Shown piece by piece: positions 17,288-26,813 of a stretch of 64,000 nucleotides of DNA (position 1 is the first letter of the stretch; each line of letters begins with the position of its first letter). The stretch covers positions 4,167,501 to 4,231,500 of the forward strand of contig NZ_OY821667.1 in NCBI RefSeq assembly GCF_963682185.1, in the 5' to 3' direction. Source of the DNA: an uncultured Cohaesibacter sp. (GTDB lineage Bacteria > Pseudomonadota > Alphaproteobacteria > Rhizobiales > Cohaesibacteraceae). Under the pieces are notes generated by a model. It was not told the origin of the DNA and ran no database searches. It saw only the letters and a list, made by a program, of their open reading frames with translations. The position numbers and the translations under genes were made by a program.

Positions 17288-18004
17288 TTATAGGACCTTT
17301 ACTGATGTGCCGACCGGCACTCGTTCGTAAAGATCCATGACATCTTCATTGCGCATGCGGATACAGCCAGAGCTGACCGCATGACCAATGGACCATGGCT
17401 CGTTGGAACCATGAATTCTGTAAAGCGTCGAGCCGAGGTAAAGCGCGCGGGCGCCGAGCGGATTGCGCGGACCGCCTTCCATATATTTGGGCAAACCGGG
17501 CTGACGTGCACGCATTTCGGCTGGCGGAGTCCAACCGGGCCATTCAGCCTTGCGCGAAACCTTGTGTGTACCGGCCCATTCAAAGCCGGGGCGTCCAACA
17601 CCAACGCCATAGCGGCGCGCTGTGCCATCCCTGTTTACCAGATACAGATAGCGTTCATTGGTGTTGATGATGATGGTGCCCGGTTTTTCCGGGCCTTGAT
17701 AATCGACCACCGTCGGCAGGAAGCGAGGATCTATGCCGCGGGTGCGTTTGGCCGCCACTTTACGCGATGCTTCATAGGTCGGGCGAGCCGGTTTGGAAGC
17801 GATGCGGTTCATGCGTGGACGCGCATCCACCGGGCGGGCACTCATGCGTCCGGGACGCAGCTGCATCACCCATGGCTGGATCTGATCCGGGCTCAACATG
17901 ACAGGAGGAGGAGGGGCATACCGCACCGAACTGGCGGAGACCGACTGCACAAGGCCACCAAGGCCAAGAACAACGGTACAAGCTGTAAGAATCAGGTGCT
18001 TCAT
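17288..18004 (-). CDS. L,D-transpeptidase (YkuD domain)
   Basis: 238 residues. A signal peptide (residues 1-25) and a proline-rich, basic linker precede the YkuD catalytic domain (about 120-238). The active-site motif reads IHGSNEPWSIG then SSGCIRMRNEDV, containing the conserved His and the catalytic Cys in S-x-G-C-I-R. Such enzymes cross-link peptidoglycan 3-3 or attach proteins to it. An ATG at 18004 fits the signal peptide; a frame reaching back to 18184 would add 60 implausible residues. Located in the periplasm. Confidence 0.9.
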   Translation of the reverse strand: MKHLILTACTVVLGLGGLVQSVSASSVRYAPPPPVMLSPDQIQPWVMQLRPGRMSARPVDARPRMNRIASKPARPTYEASRKVAAKRTRGIDPRFLPTVVDYQGPEKPGTIIINTNERYLYLVNRDGTARRYGVGVGRPGFEWAGTHKVSRKAEWPGWTPPAEMRARQPGLPKYMEGGPRNPLGARALYLGSTLYRIHGSNEPWSIGHAVSSGCIRMRNEDVMDLYERVPVGTSVKVL

Positions 18005-18409
18005 TTGCAGAGCTCGCAATGTGAAATCGACGTTATAGATGGCCTTTGGGCCACATTTAAAACAGAAGCGTTGGATTTTGATGAGGTATACTTGATTATT
18101 GCTTCGGTAACTAAAAATTATTCTACGTATTAAACCAATCAGAAAGGTTAATGAGAAATTGATATTTGTGCTGATTGGATTCACGGTTAATAAAATATAA
18201 CGGCATTACTTTTATGATTAACAAAAGGCAAAGATCAGACATCTGACAGCGAATCTTGTCTGTGGCGAGGCCTACCCCATGCAATTTGCATAAAATGACA
18301 GGGGCGCCGTCTTATACATGGCGAGAAACGAGCTCCGCATTTCTTGCGCGAAAGAGGGCCGATTGCTTAAATGCTTAAGGGCATTTGACGGGGAGAGAGG
18401 GGAAATTGC
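18005..18409. other. intergenic region upstream of the L,D-transpeptidase
   Basis: About 400 bases, AT-rich next to the transpeptidase and then mixed. It contains the transpeptidase promoter and the downstream end of the DUF2927 gene's transcript. No hairpin with a T tract and no reading frame could be supported. Confidence 0.4.
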
Positions 18410-19144
18410 CTAGCGCAGACCCGTTACCGTGCGGGCATAGTGCAGCAGGTCAGGGGTCATCGGTTTGACCTGTTTGAGCGTCATGCCGGGACGCAGATGC
18501 GGACTATAAAGCATATTGAGGATCAAACGGTCATACGGCGTGAAATAGTCGAAGCTGCTTTCGTCATTGAACACCGAATGAACAAGGCTCTTGTCATCAT
18601 TGACCGGCCCCAGCCCTTGCAGGATCTCCTCCACCATGCAGCGATGAAAAACCGAGCGGCCCTGATCGGAGACGATCACGGCGTCCGAGCGTAGAATGCC
18701 TGATCGGCGTGACAAAACCCGCACGATGCATTGGCCTGGCACTTCCATGCTGCGATCATTATAGACTTCATCCTGCACAGTTCGCACATAGTCTGCGGAA
18801 TCGACCACATAGATATGAAAATTGGCGTCTTTGCGATTGTTGGCCATGCGCACCTGAAGGCCGGGAATGCTGATGGGCAGGCTTTTGATAAAGCGGCGCA
18901 CAGTTCTTAGGCGATTGAGTGTGGCGCGGTTGTCGATCCATACCTTGACAGGTGCAACATATTTTTTGACCCGCTTTGACTGTCCGCCCCAACTGAGCGC
19001 CTTTATTTCGGCGCCAAACACGGTCTTGTAAAAACCTTGCGCCACTTCATCATCATCATAGCGCGCTGCATGGACAGGCACGGTCATCAGAGATGCTACT
19101 GCGAAAAGCACAGAGACGACGGCAAGAAAGCGCACCTGTGCCAT
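18410..19144 (-). CDS. DUF2927 secreted protein
   Basis: 244 residues with a signal peptide (MAQVRFLAVVSVLFAVASL through VHA). The mature part matches DUF2927: a conserved VEEILQGLGPVNDDKSLV segment and FTPYDRLILNMLYSPHLRPG near the C-terminus. The family resembles metallopeptidases by its CxxEE-type helix, but function is not established. The ATG at 19144 is chosen over one at 19198 because the signal peptide begins there and GCAGG precedes it. Monocistronic. Confidence 0.75.
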   Translation of the reverse strand: MAQVRFLAVVSVLFAVASLMTVPVHAARYDDDEVAQGFYKTVFGAEIKALSWGGQSKRVKKYVAPVKVWIDNRATLNRLRTVRRFIKSLPISIPGLQVRMANNRKDANFHIYVVDSADYVRTVQDEVYNDRSMEVPGQCIVRVLSRRSGILRSDAVIVSDQGRSVFHRCMVEEILQGLGPVNDDKSLVHSVFNDESSFDYFTPYDRLILNMLYSPHLRPGMTLKQVKPMTPDLLHYARTVTGLR

Positions 19145-19709
19145 GAACCTGCAAGATATGCCGGATGTGGTCAGTAACTTGTTGCTAGGCTTCTGCATTC
19201 AGCGTCTACACTCTACCCGGGATAAGAATTTGAGAAATATAAACAATTGTTTCAATTGACGCTGTGCGCCTCGCCCCGGTAGCAGGGCTGACCATACAAT
19301 GGCCATTCGCGTGGAAAAGGTCAATTACAAGCTCGTAGCAAAAGCAAGAAACTTGTATTTGAAAAGCCTTTCCAAGCCGCACGGCCTCGGAACAATATCC
19401 GAGCAAGCCTTGATAGACGACCAGATAACAAGATTGAGCAAGTAGAATTTAGAACGTTGTTTGCTAGATTTATGTACGTATTAGTCTAGTGATAGGCCAG
19501 AGAGTAAAGCCAGTTCAGATAAACAAAAATGCCTTTAATTAAATTGCATTCAAAAACCTAATTTTAACGAAGCATCGATATGGTTGCCCCCAATAAGTCT
19601 GTTCGACTTGGTGCCACTGGACCGCATTTCGATAACCCGTTTGTATCGATTTGTGCTTTCCGGCCCCTTTTGACAATAAGAGTAATTTGAGTTTGGGAGT
19701 ATAGTTGGA
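19145..19709. other. intergenic region before cheZ
   Basis: About 560 bases between divergent genes. The cheZ side is AT-rich with a likely promoter that I could not fix. No repeat or reading frame stands out. Confidence 0.4.
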
Positions 19710-20435
19710 ATGGCGCTGGCCACGAAACCATTTCGAATTGAACAGGTCTTGGGTGATGCAGTGACCCCCAGATCCAGTGCGGCAAACAGCTCCCTTTCGA
19801 GCGATCAACACAAGCAGATCATGGAAGAGCTGGCAGCCTTGCGCAAGCTTGTTGAACCTGCTCAGGAATTGAATAGCAATCTCGTCGAGACCTTCCGCTC
19901 TGAATTGAGCGAAGCGGTCAAGATCAAGAAAGAAATGGACGAGATCTACGAGGCCATCGCCGAAACAAAGCGCGAAATCGCCACCCTGCATGTGAATGGT
20001 CTGCATTCGGCAGAAATGAACAGGGTAACCGACGAACTGGATGCCATCGTGTTTGGCACCGAACAGGCAACCGAGCAGATCCTTGAGGCTGCCGAAGTCA
20101 TTGATGAAAACTCCTCCAAGCTTTCCAAGACCCTGACCGGTGAAGAAGACCAGTGGACCCATGAAATTCAGGATGCGGTCATTGCTGTTTTCGAAGCCTG
20201 TAACTTCCAGGATTTGACCGGTCAGCGCATCACCAAAGTGGTCAATGTGTTGCGTTTCATTGAGGAACGCATCGTTTCCATGATGGATATCTGGGGCGGC
20301 ATCGAGCAATTTCAGGAAATCGAGGTGGACAATCCACTGGAAAAGACCGGCGATGCGGCTCTGCTCAATGGTCCGGCTCTGGCTAACGAAGATGGCGTTG
20401 CCAGCCAGGACGACATCGACGCCTTGTTCGACTAG
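19710..20435 (+). CDS. cheZ: CheZ-like CheY-P phosphatase
   Basis: 241 residues, mostly long helices (35-150) as in CheZ. The catalytic motif FQDLTGQRITKVV (about 166-178) contains the Asp (168) and Gln (172) that correspond to E. coli CheZ D143 and Q147. The C-terminus ends SQDDIDALFD, the CheY-binding helix. It dephosphorylates CheY-P to reset flagellar switching. It is not beside other che genes here. ATG start follows TTTGGGAGTATAGTT. The 109-bp repeats begin two bases after its stop codon. Confidence 0.88.
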   Translation: MALATKPFRIEQVLGDAVTPRSSAANSSLSSDQHKQIMEELAALRKLVEPAQELNSNLVETFRSELSEAVKIKKEMDEIYEAIAETKREIATLHVNGLHSAEMNRVTDELDAIVFGTEQATEQILEAAEVIDENSSKLSKTLTGEEDQWTHEIQDAVIAVFEACNFQDLTGQRITKVVNVLRFIEERIVSMMDIWGGIEQFQEIEVDNPLEKTGDAALLNGPALANEDGVASQDDIDALFD

Positions 20436-20436
20436 C

Positions 20437-20741
20437 TTTTTGCGCAAGCAAAAAGCGTACAGTTTTCCAGCTTAGACTGAGCTCACAGCGACAGGTGCCT
20501 CGCCGAGGCACCGATAGCCTGAAGACAAGGGCCTCCTTGCCTCGATTTTTGCGCAAGCAAAAAGCGTACAGTTTTCCAGCTTAGACTGAGCTCACAGCGA
20601 CAGGTGCCTCACCGAGGCACCGATAGCCTGAAGACAAGCACCTCCTTGCCCCGATTTTTGCGCAAGCAAAAAGCGTACAGTTTTGCAGCTCAGACTGAGC
20701 TCACAGCGACAGGTGCCTCACCGAGGCACCGATAGCCTGAA
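20437..20741. repeat. three tandem 109-bp repeats with two hairpins per unit
   Basis: Units start at 20437, 20546 and 20655 (exactly 109 apart); the third is cut after about 87 bases. Units are nearly identical. Each holds TTTTTGC/GCAAAAA (7-base arms, GCAA loop) and GGTGCCTC/GAGGCACC (8-base arms, 3-base loop; the middle base differs between units). The first hairpin has T and A runs and could terminate cheZ transcription. No coding potential. The 109-base period is not a CRISPR-type spacing. Confidence 0.9.
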
Positions 20742-20848
20742 AATTCCAAAGCCTGCCAGCGTAGATCGCGCGGTGGGCTTTTCTTTTGACTTGTCGTTGT
20801 TGGTTGTGTATGGAACAAATATAGAACACTTTGCGTGGAGGCAGACCG

Positions 20849-21511
20849 ATGACTGACGACAAGCCCGATTTCGAGCCCGTGGAAGGCCTTCTGGTCGGAG
20901 AAGATGGCAAGGCCCGTTGCTGGTGGCATGGGGGCAAGCCTGACTATCTGGACTATCACGACAAGGAATGGGGACGACCTGTCGGGGATGACAGGACACT
21001 ATTCGAGAAGATCTGCCTTGAAGGCTTCCAGTCTGGCCTCAGCTGGTACACGATCCTGAGAAAGCGCGAGAATTTTCGTGCCGCCTTCGCCAATTTCGAG
21101 ATAGACAAGGTGGCTGCCTTTACCGAAGCGGACATTGAACGCTGTCTTGCCGATGCAGGCATCGTACGCCATCGCAAGAAGATCGAGAGCACCATCAACA
21201 ACGCCAGAAGGGCGCGAGACTTGCAGTCCGAGTTCGGGTCTCTGGCAGCCTATTTCTGGGCCCATGAACCGGGGCCGGAGGATCGTCCCGAGCGATGCGA
21301 TTTTGCAAGCTTGGGCCCCTTGGGCAAGACGGATGTGTCAACGCGCATATCCAAGGATCTCAAGAAGCGCGGCTGGTCCTTTGTTGGTCCGACCACCGTC
21401 TATGCTTTTATGCAGGCCATGGGGCTGGTCAACGATCATCTTGAGGGGTGCTGTTGTCGCGATGAAGTGGAGGCGTTGCGGGCGGCTTTCGAGCGGCCGA
21501 AGGGGAAGTGA
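20849..21511 (+). CDS. tag: DNA-3-methyladenine glycosylase I
   Basis: 220 residues. The start carries RCWWHGGKPDYLDYHDKEWG, the Tag zinc-binding N-terminus (Cys and His), and the end has LVNDHLEGCCC, the conserved His/Cys ligand region. The QSGLSWYTILRKRENFR helix matches the Tag substrate pocket. It removes 3-methyladenine from alkylated DNA. GGAGG sits eight bases before the ATG. It is separated from cheZ by the repeats and stands alone. Confidence 0.95.
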   Translation: MTDDKPDFEPVEGLLVGEDGKARCWWHGGKPDYLDYHDKEWGRPVGDDRTLFEKICLEGFQSGLSWYTILRKRENFRAAFANFEIDKVAAFTEADIERCLADAGIVRHRKKIESTINNARRARDLQSEFGSLAAYFWAHEPGPEDRPERCDFASLGPLGKTDVSTRISKDLKKRGWSFVGPTTVYAFMQAMGLVNDHLEGCCCRDEVEALRAAFERPKGK

Positions 21512-21835
21512 CCCGGGCCCAGTGACCGTCAGGCTGATGTCTTGCTCAAATATGTGCAAATAGTTTGGAACAATTCTGATTTTGAAGTCTTGTTTGTTGT
21601 GAGAAGGAGAAAATTGGCATAGGCCTGCTTACTTCTACGTTGAATCTTTTGCGTAATGCTGCGTCCAAATCGGTTGCCAATAGATATTCTTTCCGTGCTA
21701 AAGTATCGCATCGGCTTTTTTTGATTGTTTGTCGTATCAGTGAGCTGGAAGCGGTCACGGTTGCTCGGGCGAATAGCATGGGACCATGGCCTTTCGCGCA
21801 AAGACAAGAGTTTAATTCATTCCCGAGAGGATAAA
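21512..21835. other. intergenic region between tag and mscS
   Basis: About 320 bases with no supported gene. A longer in-frame extension of the MscS gene exists here but has no ribosome site; the true start at 21836 follows GAGAGG. Confidence 0.4.
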
Positions 21836-22660
21836 ATGAACGCAATTTCAGAACAATTAGGGGCCTATACGCCGCTCATCATCAATGTTTCCAAGGCGAT
21901 TATCTTCCTTGTGCTCGGTTTTTTTGTTTCCGGCATGGTGGCGAGTTTCATCCGCACGCGCATTGTGAATCACCCACGCATTGACGACACTCTGGGCAAT
22001 TTTGCTGCCTCGGTCGTCAAGTGGCTTATTCTGGCTTTTGTCGGCATCGCCGTATTGCAGCTGTTCGGGTTTCAGGTTACCAGCCTTATCGCGGTTCTGG
22101 GTGCTGCATCTCTGGCCATTGGCCTCGCCTTGCAGGGAACCCTGAGCGATCTGGCTTCCGGCGTCATGCTGATTATCTTCCGCCCCTACAAGCTTGGCGA
22201 CTTCGTTGATATTGCCGGAACCTCCGGCACAGTGAAGTCCATCGATCTGTTCGTGACCGAGCTATCGACACCGGACAATATCAAGATCATCATGCCCAAT
22301 TCCAAGTCCTGGGGTTCGATCATTACCAACTATACCAACACCACAACCCGCAGAGCTGATCTGGTCTTCGGTATCGCCTATGAAAATGATCCGGACAAGG
22401 CCATGAGTGTCATATTGGATATCGTGCATGCGGATGACCGGTGTCTGGAAGATCCAATTCCTTGGGTTGGCGTGACCAATCTGGGTGACTCTTCGGTTGA
22501 CCTGACCTTGCGCGTCTGGTGCAAACCGGCCGACTGGTGGCAGCTCAAATGCGATTTGCTCAAGGATGTGAAGGCTGGCTTTGATGCCAACGGCATTGAC
22601 ATTCCTTATCCGCATACGCAGATCATTTCCGTCAACAGGGACGAGAAAGCCGAAGCCTGA
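21836..22660 (+). CDS. small-conductance mechanosensitive channel, MscS family
   Basis: 274 residues, close to E. coli MscS length. Three N-terminal helices; the pore helix TM3 reads AASLAIGLALQGTLSDLASG, with the glycine/alanine packing of MscS, followed by the MscS beta domain (YKLGDFVDIAG) and the C-terminal alpha/beta domain. It opens under membrane tension to release solutes during hypo-osmotic shock. GAGAGG precedes the ATG at 21836. A hairpin terminator follows at 22687-22712. Confidence 0.92.
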   Translation: MNAISEQLGAYTPLIINVSKAIIFLVLGFFVSGMVASFIRTRIVNHPRIDDTLGNFAASVVKWLILAFVGIAVLQLFGFQVTSLIAVLGAASLAIGLALQGTLSDLASGVMLIIFRPYKLGDFVDIAGTSGTVKSIDLFVTELSTPDNIKIIMPNSKSWGSIITNYTNTTTRRADLVFGIAYENDPDKAMSVILDIVHADDRCLEDPIPWVGVTNLGDSSVDLTLRVWCKPADWWQLKCDLLKDVKAGFDANGIDIPYPHTQIISVNRDEKAEA

Positions 22661-23010
22661 TTTTGGCTTTTGAGGCGAGGAAAAACAAAGGGCGGCATGG
22701 GCTGCCCTTTTTCTTTGAACGAAGGTGGCTTTGAATGGAGGTGGCAAAGCAGGGAGCTGCGCGGTTTTGTCCGCGTTATCAGCTTTATGTCTGTTCTTAA
22801 TGGGCGACTTTTACCCAATTTGCCCGAAGCTGACCCTTGCATGCCATTTTTGATGTCATTTACGTGAAGTTTCCTGCCCAACAGAGGCCAAAGCTCAGCT
22901 CTTCTCTTGCCGCTTTCCCTTGGATGGGCTAGGAAAAGCCCGCAAGGCGTGTCCTTTTTTCGGTGCACGCCTCTCTAACTTCAATTCTAATTCAAAAGTG
23001 ACGTCCAATC
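22661..23010. other. mscS terminator and hisS leader
   Basis: About 350 bases. A terminator fills the left end. Near hisS a weak dyad GGCGTG (22946-22951)/CACGCC (22966-22971) flanks a T6 run. I see no histidine-rich leader peptide or T-box-like element, so attenuation is not supported. Confidence 0.45.
22687..22712 (+). terminator. terminator after mscS
   Basis: AAAGGGCGGC (22687-22696) pairs with GCTGCCCTTT (22701-22710) around a 4-base loop, with one wobble pair, and continues TTCTTT. Confidence 0.8.
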
Positions 23011-24492
23011 ATGGCAAAGAACAAAAAGCCCAACAAGCTCAAGGCCCGCCTGCCGCGCGGTTTTGTGGACCGGACTGCTGACGATATTCGCGCATCCGAT
23101 GACATGCTCGCAAAAATCAAGGCCGTCTATGAGCATCATGGCTTTGATCCGATTGAGACGCCGACCTTTGAATATACCGATTGTCTGGGCAAATTCCTGC
23201 CTGATACGGATCGCCCCAATGCCGGTGTCTTCTCCGTGCAGGATGATGACGAGCAATGGATGAGCCTGCGCTATGATCTGACCGCGCCGATGGCCCGTCA
23301 CGTTGCCGAGAATATCAACGAGATCCAGCTGCCTTTCCGCACCTATCGCGTTGGCTATGTCTATCGCAACGAAAAGCCAGGGCCGGGCCGTTTCCGTCAG
23401 TTCATGCAGTTTGATGCCGACACTGTTGGCGCGCCGGGTGTACAGACCGACGCTGAAGCCTGCATGATGATGGCAGACACCATGGAAGCGCTCGGCATCG
23501 AGCGCGGCAACTATGTCATCCGCGTCAACAACCGCAAGGTGCTTGATGGGGTGATGGAAGAAATCGGCTTTGGTGGCGATGAGCATGCCGAAGCCCGCCT
23601 CACGGTTTTGCGCGCCGTTGATAAACTGGACAAGTTTGGCACCGACGGGGTGCGCCTGTTGCTGGGAGAAGGCCGCAAGGATGAGAGCGGAGACTTCACC
23701 AAGGGCGCCGGTCTTAGCCCTGAAAATGTCGAGAAGGTGATTGCCTTTACCCAAGGTACTCTCGACATGGAAAATGACGGCACCCGCGAGCTGGACACCA
23801 TGCAGGCCATTTTCGACGCCTGTGGCTATGGGGAAGATCGCATCAAGATCGACCCATCCGTCGTGCGTGGCCTCGAATATTATACCGGCCCGGTCTATGA
23901 GGCCGAACTGCTGTTTGATGTGACCAACGAGAAGGGCGAAGTCGTCCAGTTTGGCTCCGTCGGCGGTGGCGGCCGTTATGATGGTCTGGTCAAACGGTTC
24001 GTCGGACGTGACGTGCCTGCCACGGGCTTCTCCATCGGTGTCTCCCGCCTGATGACGGCTCTTAAGAATCTCGGCAAACTGGGTACGGATATGGTCGTCG
24101 AGCCGGTGCTGGTTACCGTCATGGACGGGGATGTCGAGAGCCTTGGCCATTATATGAAGATGGTGCAGGAGTTACGCGCCGCAGGCGTGAGGGCCGAGCT
24201 TTATCAGGGCAACTGGAAGAAGTTTGGCAACCAGCTCAAATATGCCGACAAGCGCGGCTGTCCGCTGGCCATCATTCAGGGCTCTGATGAAAAGGAAAAG
24301 GGCATCGTTCAGATCAAGGATCTGGAAGAAGGAAAGCGTCTCTCTGCCGAGATCGAGGACAACGCCACATGGCGCGAAAGTCGTCCCGCTCAGGTCGAGG
24401 TGCCGCTCGCCGAGATGGTCGAAACCGTCAAGAAGATGCTCGCAGATCAGGCCGCCGATCGGGATGCTGCCCGCGCTGCCGAGACGAAATAA
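23011..24492 (+). CDS. hisS: histidyl-tRNA synthetase
   Basis: 493 residues, the longer alphaproteobacterial form. Class II motif 2 is visible as [20 protein letters not shown], the histidine-specific [12 protein letters not shown] is present, and motif 3 as GFSIGVSRL; an anticodon-binding domain follows at the C-terminus. It charges tRNA-His. The start is the ATG at 23011; the ribosome site is weak. It leads a hisS-hisZ-hisG cluster with gaps of 33 and 12 bases, tying translation and histidine synthesis together. Confidence 0.95.
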   Translation: MAKNKKPNKLKARLPRGFVDRTADDIRASDDMLAKIKAVYEHHGFDPIETPTFEYTDCLGKFLPDTDRPNAGVFSVQDDDEQWMSLRYDLTAPMARHVAENINEIQLPFRTYRVGYVYRNEKPGPGRFRQFMQFDADTVGAPGVQTDAEACMMMADTMEALGIERGNYVIRVNNRKVLDGVMEEIGFGGDEHAEARLTVLRAVDKLDKFGTDGVRLLLGEGRKDESGDFTKGAGLSPENVEKVIAFTQGTLDMENDGTRELDTMQAIFDACGYGEDRIKIDPSVVRGLEYYTGPVYEAELLFDVTNEKGEVVQFGSVGGGGRYDGLVKRFVGRDVPATGFSIGVSRLMTALKNLGKLGTDMVVEPVLVTVMDGDVESLGHYMKMVQELRAAGVRAELYQGNWKKFGNQLKYADKRGCPLAIIQGSDEKEKGIVQIKDLEEGKRLSAEIEDNATWRESRPAQVEVPLAEMVETVKKMLADQAADRDAARAAETK

Positions 24493-24525
24493 CCGCTCAG
24501 CCGGAAAAGGCGAGAGGAGATATCC

Positions 24526-25674
24526 ATGACTCATCTGACCGAAACAATGCGCGCCGAACTGGCTCAACAGTTCGACGCGGCAGGTGCCAGAGTGATTGAT
24601 CTGCCGATCCTCTATTCTGCAGACCTGTTTGTTGATCTCATTGGTGAAGATATTCGCCGCCGCCTCTATGTCGCCCCTGGCGCCAATGGCGAGGCGATGG
24701 CGCTCAGGCCTGAATTCACCATTCCCGTTTGTCTGCATCATCTGCGCCATGGAGAGGCAACCCGCAAGGCGACCTATGCCTGCCTTGGTCCGGTGTTCCG
24801 CCAGCGCGCCGATGATGATCCAGGCGAATTCCATCAGGCAGGTATCGAGCAGATCGACCCTGAAGGTGGCTTTGACTTTGATGCGGCCAACGTCGCCAGC
24901 GCCGTTTCCATGGTGGAAAGCCTCTCAGGCAAGCGTCCGGTCGTGACCATCGGTGATCTGGGGCTGTTTTCTGCTTTGCTCAATGCTTTGGGCACGCCTG
25001 CCGTCTGGCAGCGGCGTCTGGAAGGTGCTTTCGGAGATCGCGCCGTACTGGACCGCATGCTGAGACGTCTGGAACAGGGTGGCTCGGAAAGTCATGGGGC
25101 GTCTGCCGGTCTGGCTCGTATTCTCGAAGGCAAGGCGCCGGAAGATGTGCGCGAGGCGGTTGAGGAAATGCTCGATATCGCAGGCCTTGCAGCTGTGGGT
25201 GGTCGCTCTGTGGGCGACATCGCTGAGCGTTACATGGAAAAGGCTGAGCTCGCCGCAATGGCTGGCTGGGATGCCGACAAGCTGGCAATCATCGTGCGCT
25301 ATCTGTCCATCGCCGGATCGCTCGACGATAGTCTTGATCAACTGCGTGCCTTCGATGCCAAGGAAGGCGGGCTGCTGGGCGATGCCCTTGCAGCTCTTGC
25401 CGACCGTATCACCGCCATTCGGGCCGCTGTGCCGCAGGGCACAAAGCTGGTGTTCAAGGCCGATTTCGGGCGCCGCCTCGATTATTATTCGGGCTTTAAT
25501 TACGAGCTGCATTTCGAAGGCGAAGACAAGCCGGTTGCCGGTGGCGGGCGCTATGATCGCCTGCTGGGCATTCTGGCCTCCCGCGCCAAACAGGGCAATT
25601 CAGTGGATGCGGTTCCGGCCATCGGCTTTGTGGTCTGGCTGGACCGGCTGACGCAAGCGGACAAAGAGAGCTAA
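24526..25674 (+). CDS. hisZ: ATP phosphoribosyltransferase regulatory subunit
   Basis: 382 residues, a HisS-like paralogue lacking aminoacylation. It keeps the class II fold: RPEFTIPVCLHHLR and FRQRADDDPGEFHQAGIEQI (motif 2 region), then GRRLDYYSGFNYELHFEG and GGGRYDRLLG. HisZ forms a complex with HisG and gives it histidine feedback control. GAGGAG precedes the ATG. Located between hisS and hisG in the common Hyphomicrobiales order. No anticodon-binding domain is visible at the C-terminus, as expected. Confidence 0.93.
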   Translation: MTHLTETMRAELAQQFDAAGARVIDLPILYSADLFVDLIGEDIRRRLYVAPGANGEAMALRPEFTIPVCLHHLRHGEATRKATYACLGPVFRQRADDDPGEFHQAGIEQIDPEGGFDFDAANVASAVSMVESLSGKRPVVTIGDLGLFSALLNALGTPAVWQRRLEGAFGDRAVLDRMLRRLEQGGSESHGASAGLARILEGKAPEDVREAVEEMLDIAGLAAVGGRSVGDIAERYMEKAELAAMAGWDADKLAIIVRYLSIAGSLDDSLDQLRAFDAKEGGLLGDALAALADRITAIRAAVPQGTKLVFKADFGRRLDYYSGFNYELHFEGEDKPVAGGGRYDRLLGILASRAKQGNSVDAVPAIGFVVWLDRLTQADKES

Positions 25675-25686
25675 GGAGAGAGCATC

Positions 25687-26667
25687 ATGAGCAAGACACC
25701 TTTGATCATCGCGATCCCCTCCAAAGGCCGCCTGCAGGAAAACACCAACGCCTTTTTCGCTCGTGCCGGTCTTGATGTGGCCCGTCCGGGGGGCGCGCGC
25801 AATTATCGCGGCCATCTCAAGGGTATCGACAATGTCGAAATCGCCTTTCTTTCCGCCTCTGAAATCGCCAAGGAGCTGAAAGCCGGTTCCGTGCATCTTG
25901 GGGTGACGGGTGAGGATCTGATCCGCGAACATCTGGCAACGCCGGAGAGCTATGTCGACCTGCTGATCAAGCTCGGTTTCGGCCATGCCAATGTTGTCAT
26001 CGCCGTACCCAAGGCATGGATCGATGTGCGCAACATGGAAGATCTCGGCGACGTGGCCATGGACATGCCCGCCCGTTATGGCCATCGCCTGCGCGTTGCG
26101 ACCAAATATATCAACCTGACGCGGGCCTTCTTCGCCAGCCACGGCATCATTGACTACAAGATTGTCGAGAGCCTCGGGGCGACCGAAGGGGCGCCTGCTG
26201 CGGGGTCGGCTGATATCATCGTCGATATCACCTCGACCGGTTCGACCCTTGAGGCCAACAATCTCAAGATTCTGGATGATGGTGTTATGCTGCGCTCGCA
26301 GGCCAATCTGGTGGCTTCGCTGACGGCGGACTGGTCTGAGGAAGCCAAATCGGCACTGGGCGAAATTCTTGATCGGATTCAGGCCGAAGAAGCCGCCCGC
26401 ACCGTGCGCGAGATCACTGCTGCCCACCATGACGCCGCTGCAATCAGCCAGCAGATCTGCGACGAGTTCGAAGCCGCTGGCGTGAATGCGCCCTATGGCC
26501 ATAACGACCATATCCTGCGCCTGCACGCCCCGCAAAAGAGCGTTTATGCCATTGCTCGTCGCCTGCGCGAGCTGGGCTCGGTATCCGTATCTGTGGGGCG
26601 TCTGGACTATGTGTTCGAGGCATCCAATCCGCTCTTTGACCATATGCTGGAGCGCCTTGGGCAATAA
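25687..26667 (+). CDS. hisG: ATP phosphoribosyltransferase catalytic subunit
   Basis: 326 residues catalysing the first step of histidine synthesis (ATP plus PRPP to phosphoribosyl-ATP). The catalytic core covers residues 1-230 with [23 protein letters not shown] and [19 protein letters not shown], the PRPP-binding loop. Short-form HisG is about 230 residues; this one has a C-terminal extension of about 95 residues like Bradyrhizobium-type HisG, although hisZ is present. GGAGAG precedes the ATG. Last gene of the hisS-hisZ-hisG cluster. Confidence 0.95.
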   Translation: MSKTPLIIAIPSKGRLQENTNAFFARAGLDVARPGGARNYRGHLKGIDNVEIAFLSASEIAKELKAGSVHLGVTGEDLIREHLATPESYVDLLIKLGFGHANVVIAVPKAWIDVRNMEDLGDVAMDMPARYGHRLRVATKYINLTRAFFASHGIIDYKIVESLGATEGAPAAGSADIIVDITSTGSTLEANNLKILDDGVMLRSQANLVASLTADWSEEAKSALGEILDRIQAEEAARTVREITAAHHDAAAISQQICDEFEAAGVNAPYGHNDHILRLHAPQKSVYAIARRLRELGSVSVSVGRLDYVFEASNPLFDHMLERLGQ

Positions 26668-26813
26668 AAGGCATTGCTGGCGCCAAAACCGGCGCTGGCC
26701 TTGATTTGGACTCATTGCTGGGGCCACTTCCTCACAAAGACAGCGGCAACCGGCGCAGTCATTCATCCCGAGCAAGCTGGCTCTTGATTGGCGCCTCAGC
26801 AAATGAGCATCAC

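Noticed and set aside
20437..20741. CRISPR-like direct repeats
   Set aside because: The period is 109 bases with near-identical whole units and no unique spacers, so it is a tandem duplication rather than a CRISPR array. No other regular short repeats were found.
22900..23010. Possible riboswitch or T-box ahead of hisS
   Set aside because: Only a weak 6-base dyad; no conserved riboswitch or T-box core or His-leader peptide was seen.
22987..24150. 387-codon minus-strand frame opposite hisS
   Set aside because: Antisense shadow of a strong housekeeping gene; hisS has clear class II motifs.
25600..26802. 400-codon minus-strand frame opposite hisG
   Set aside because: Shadow of hisG; no ribosome site or domain.
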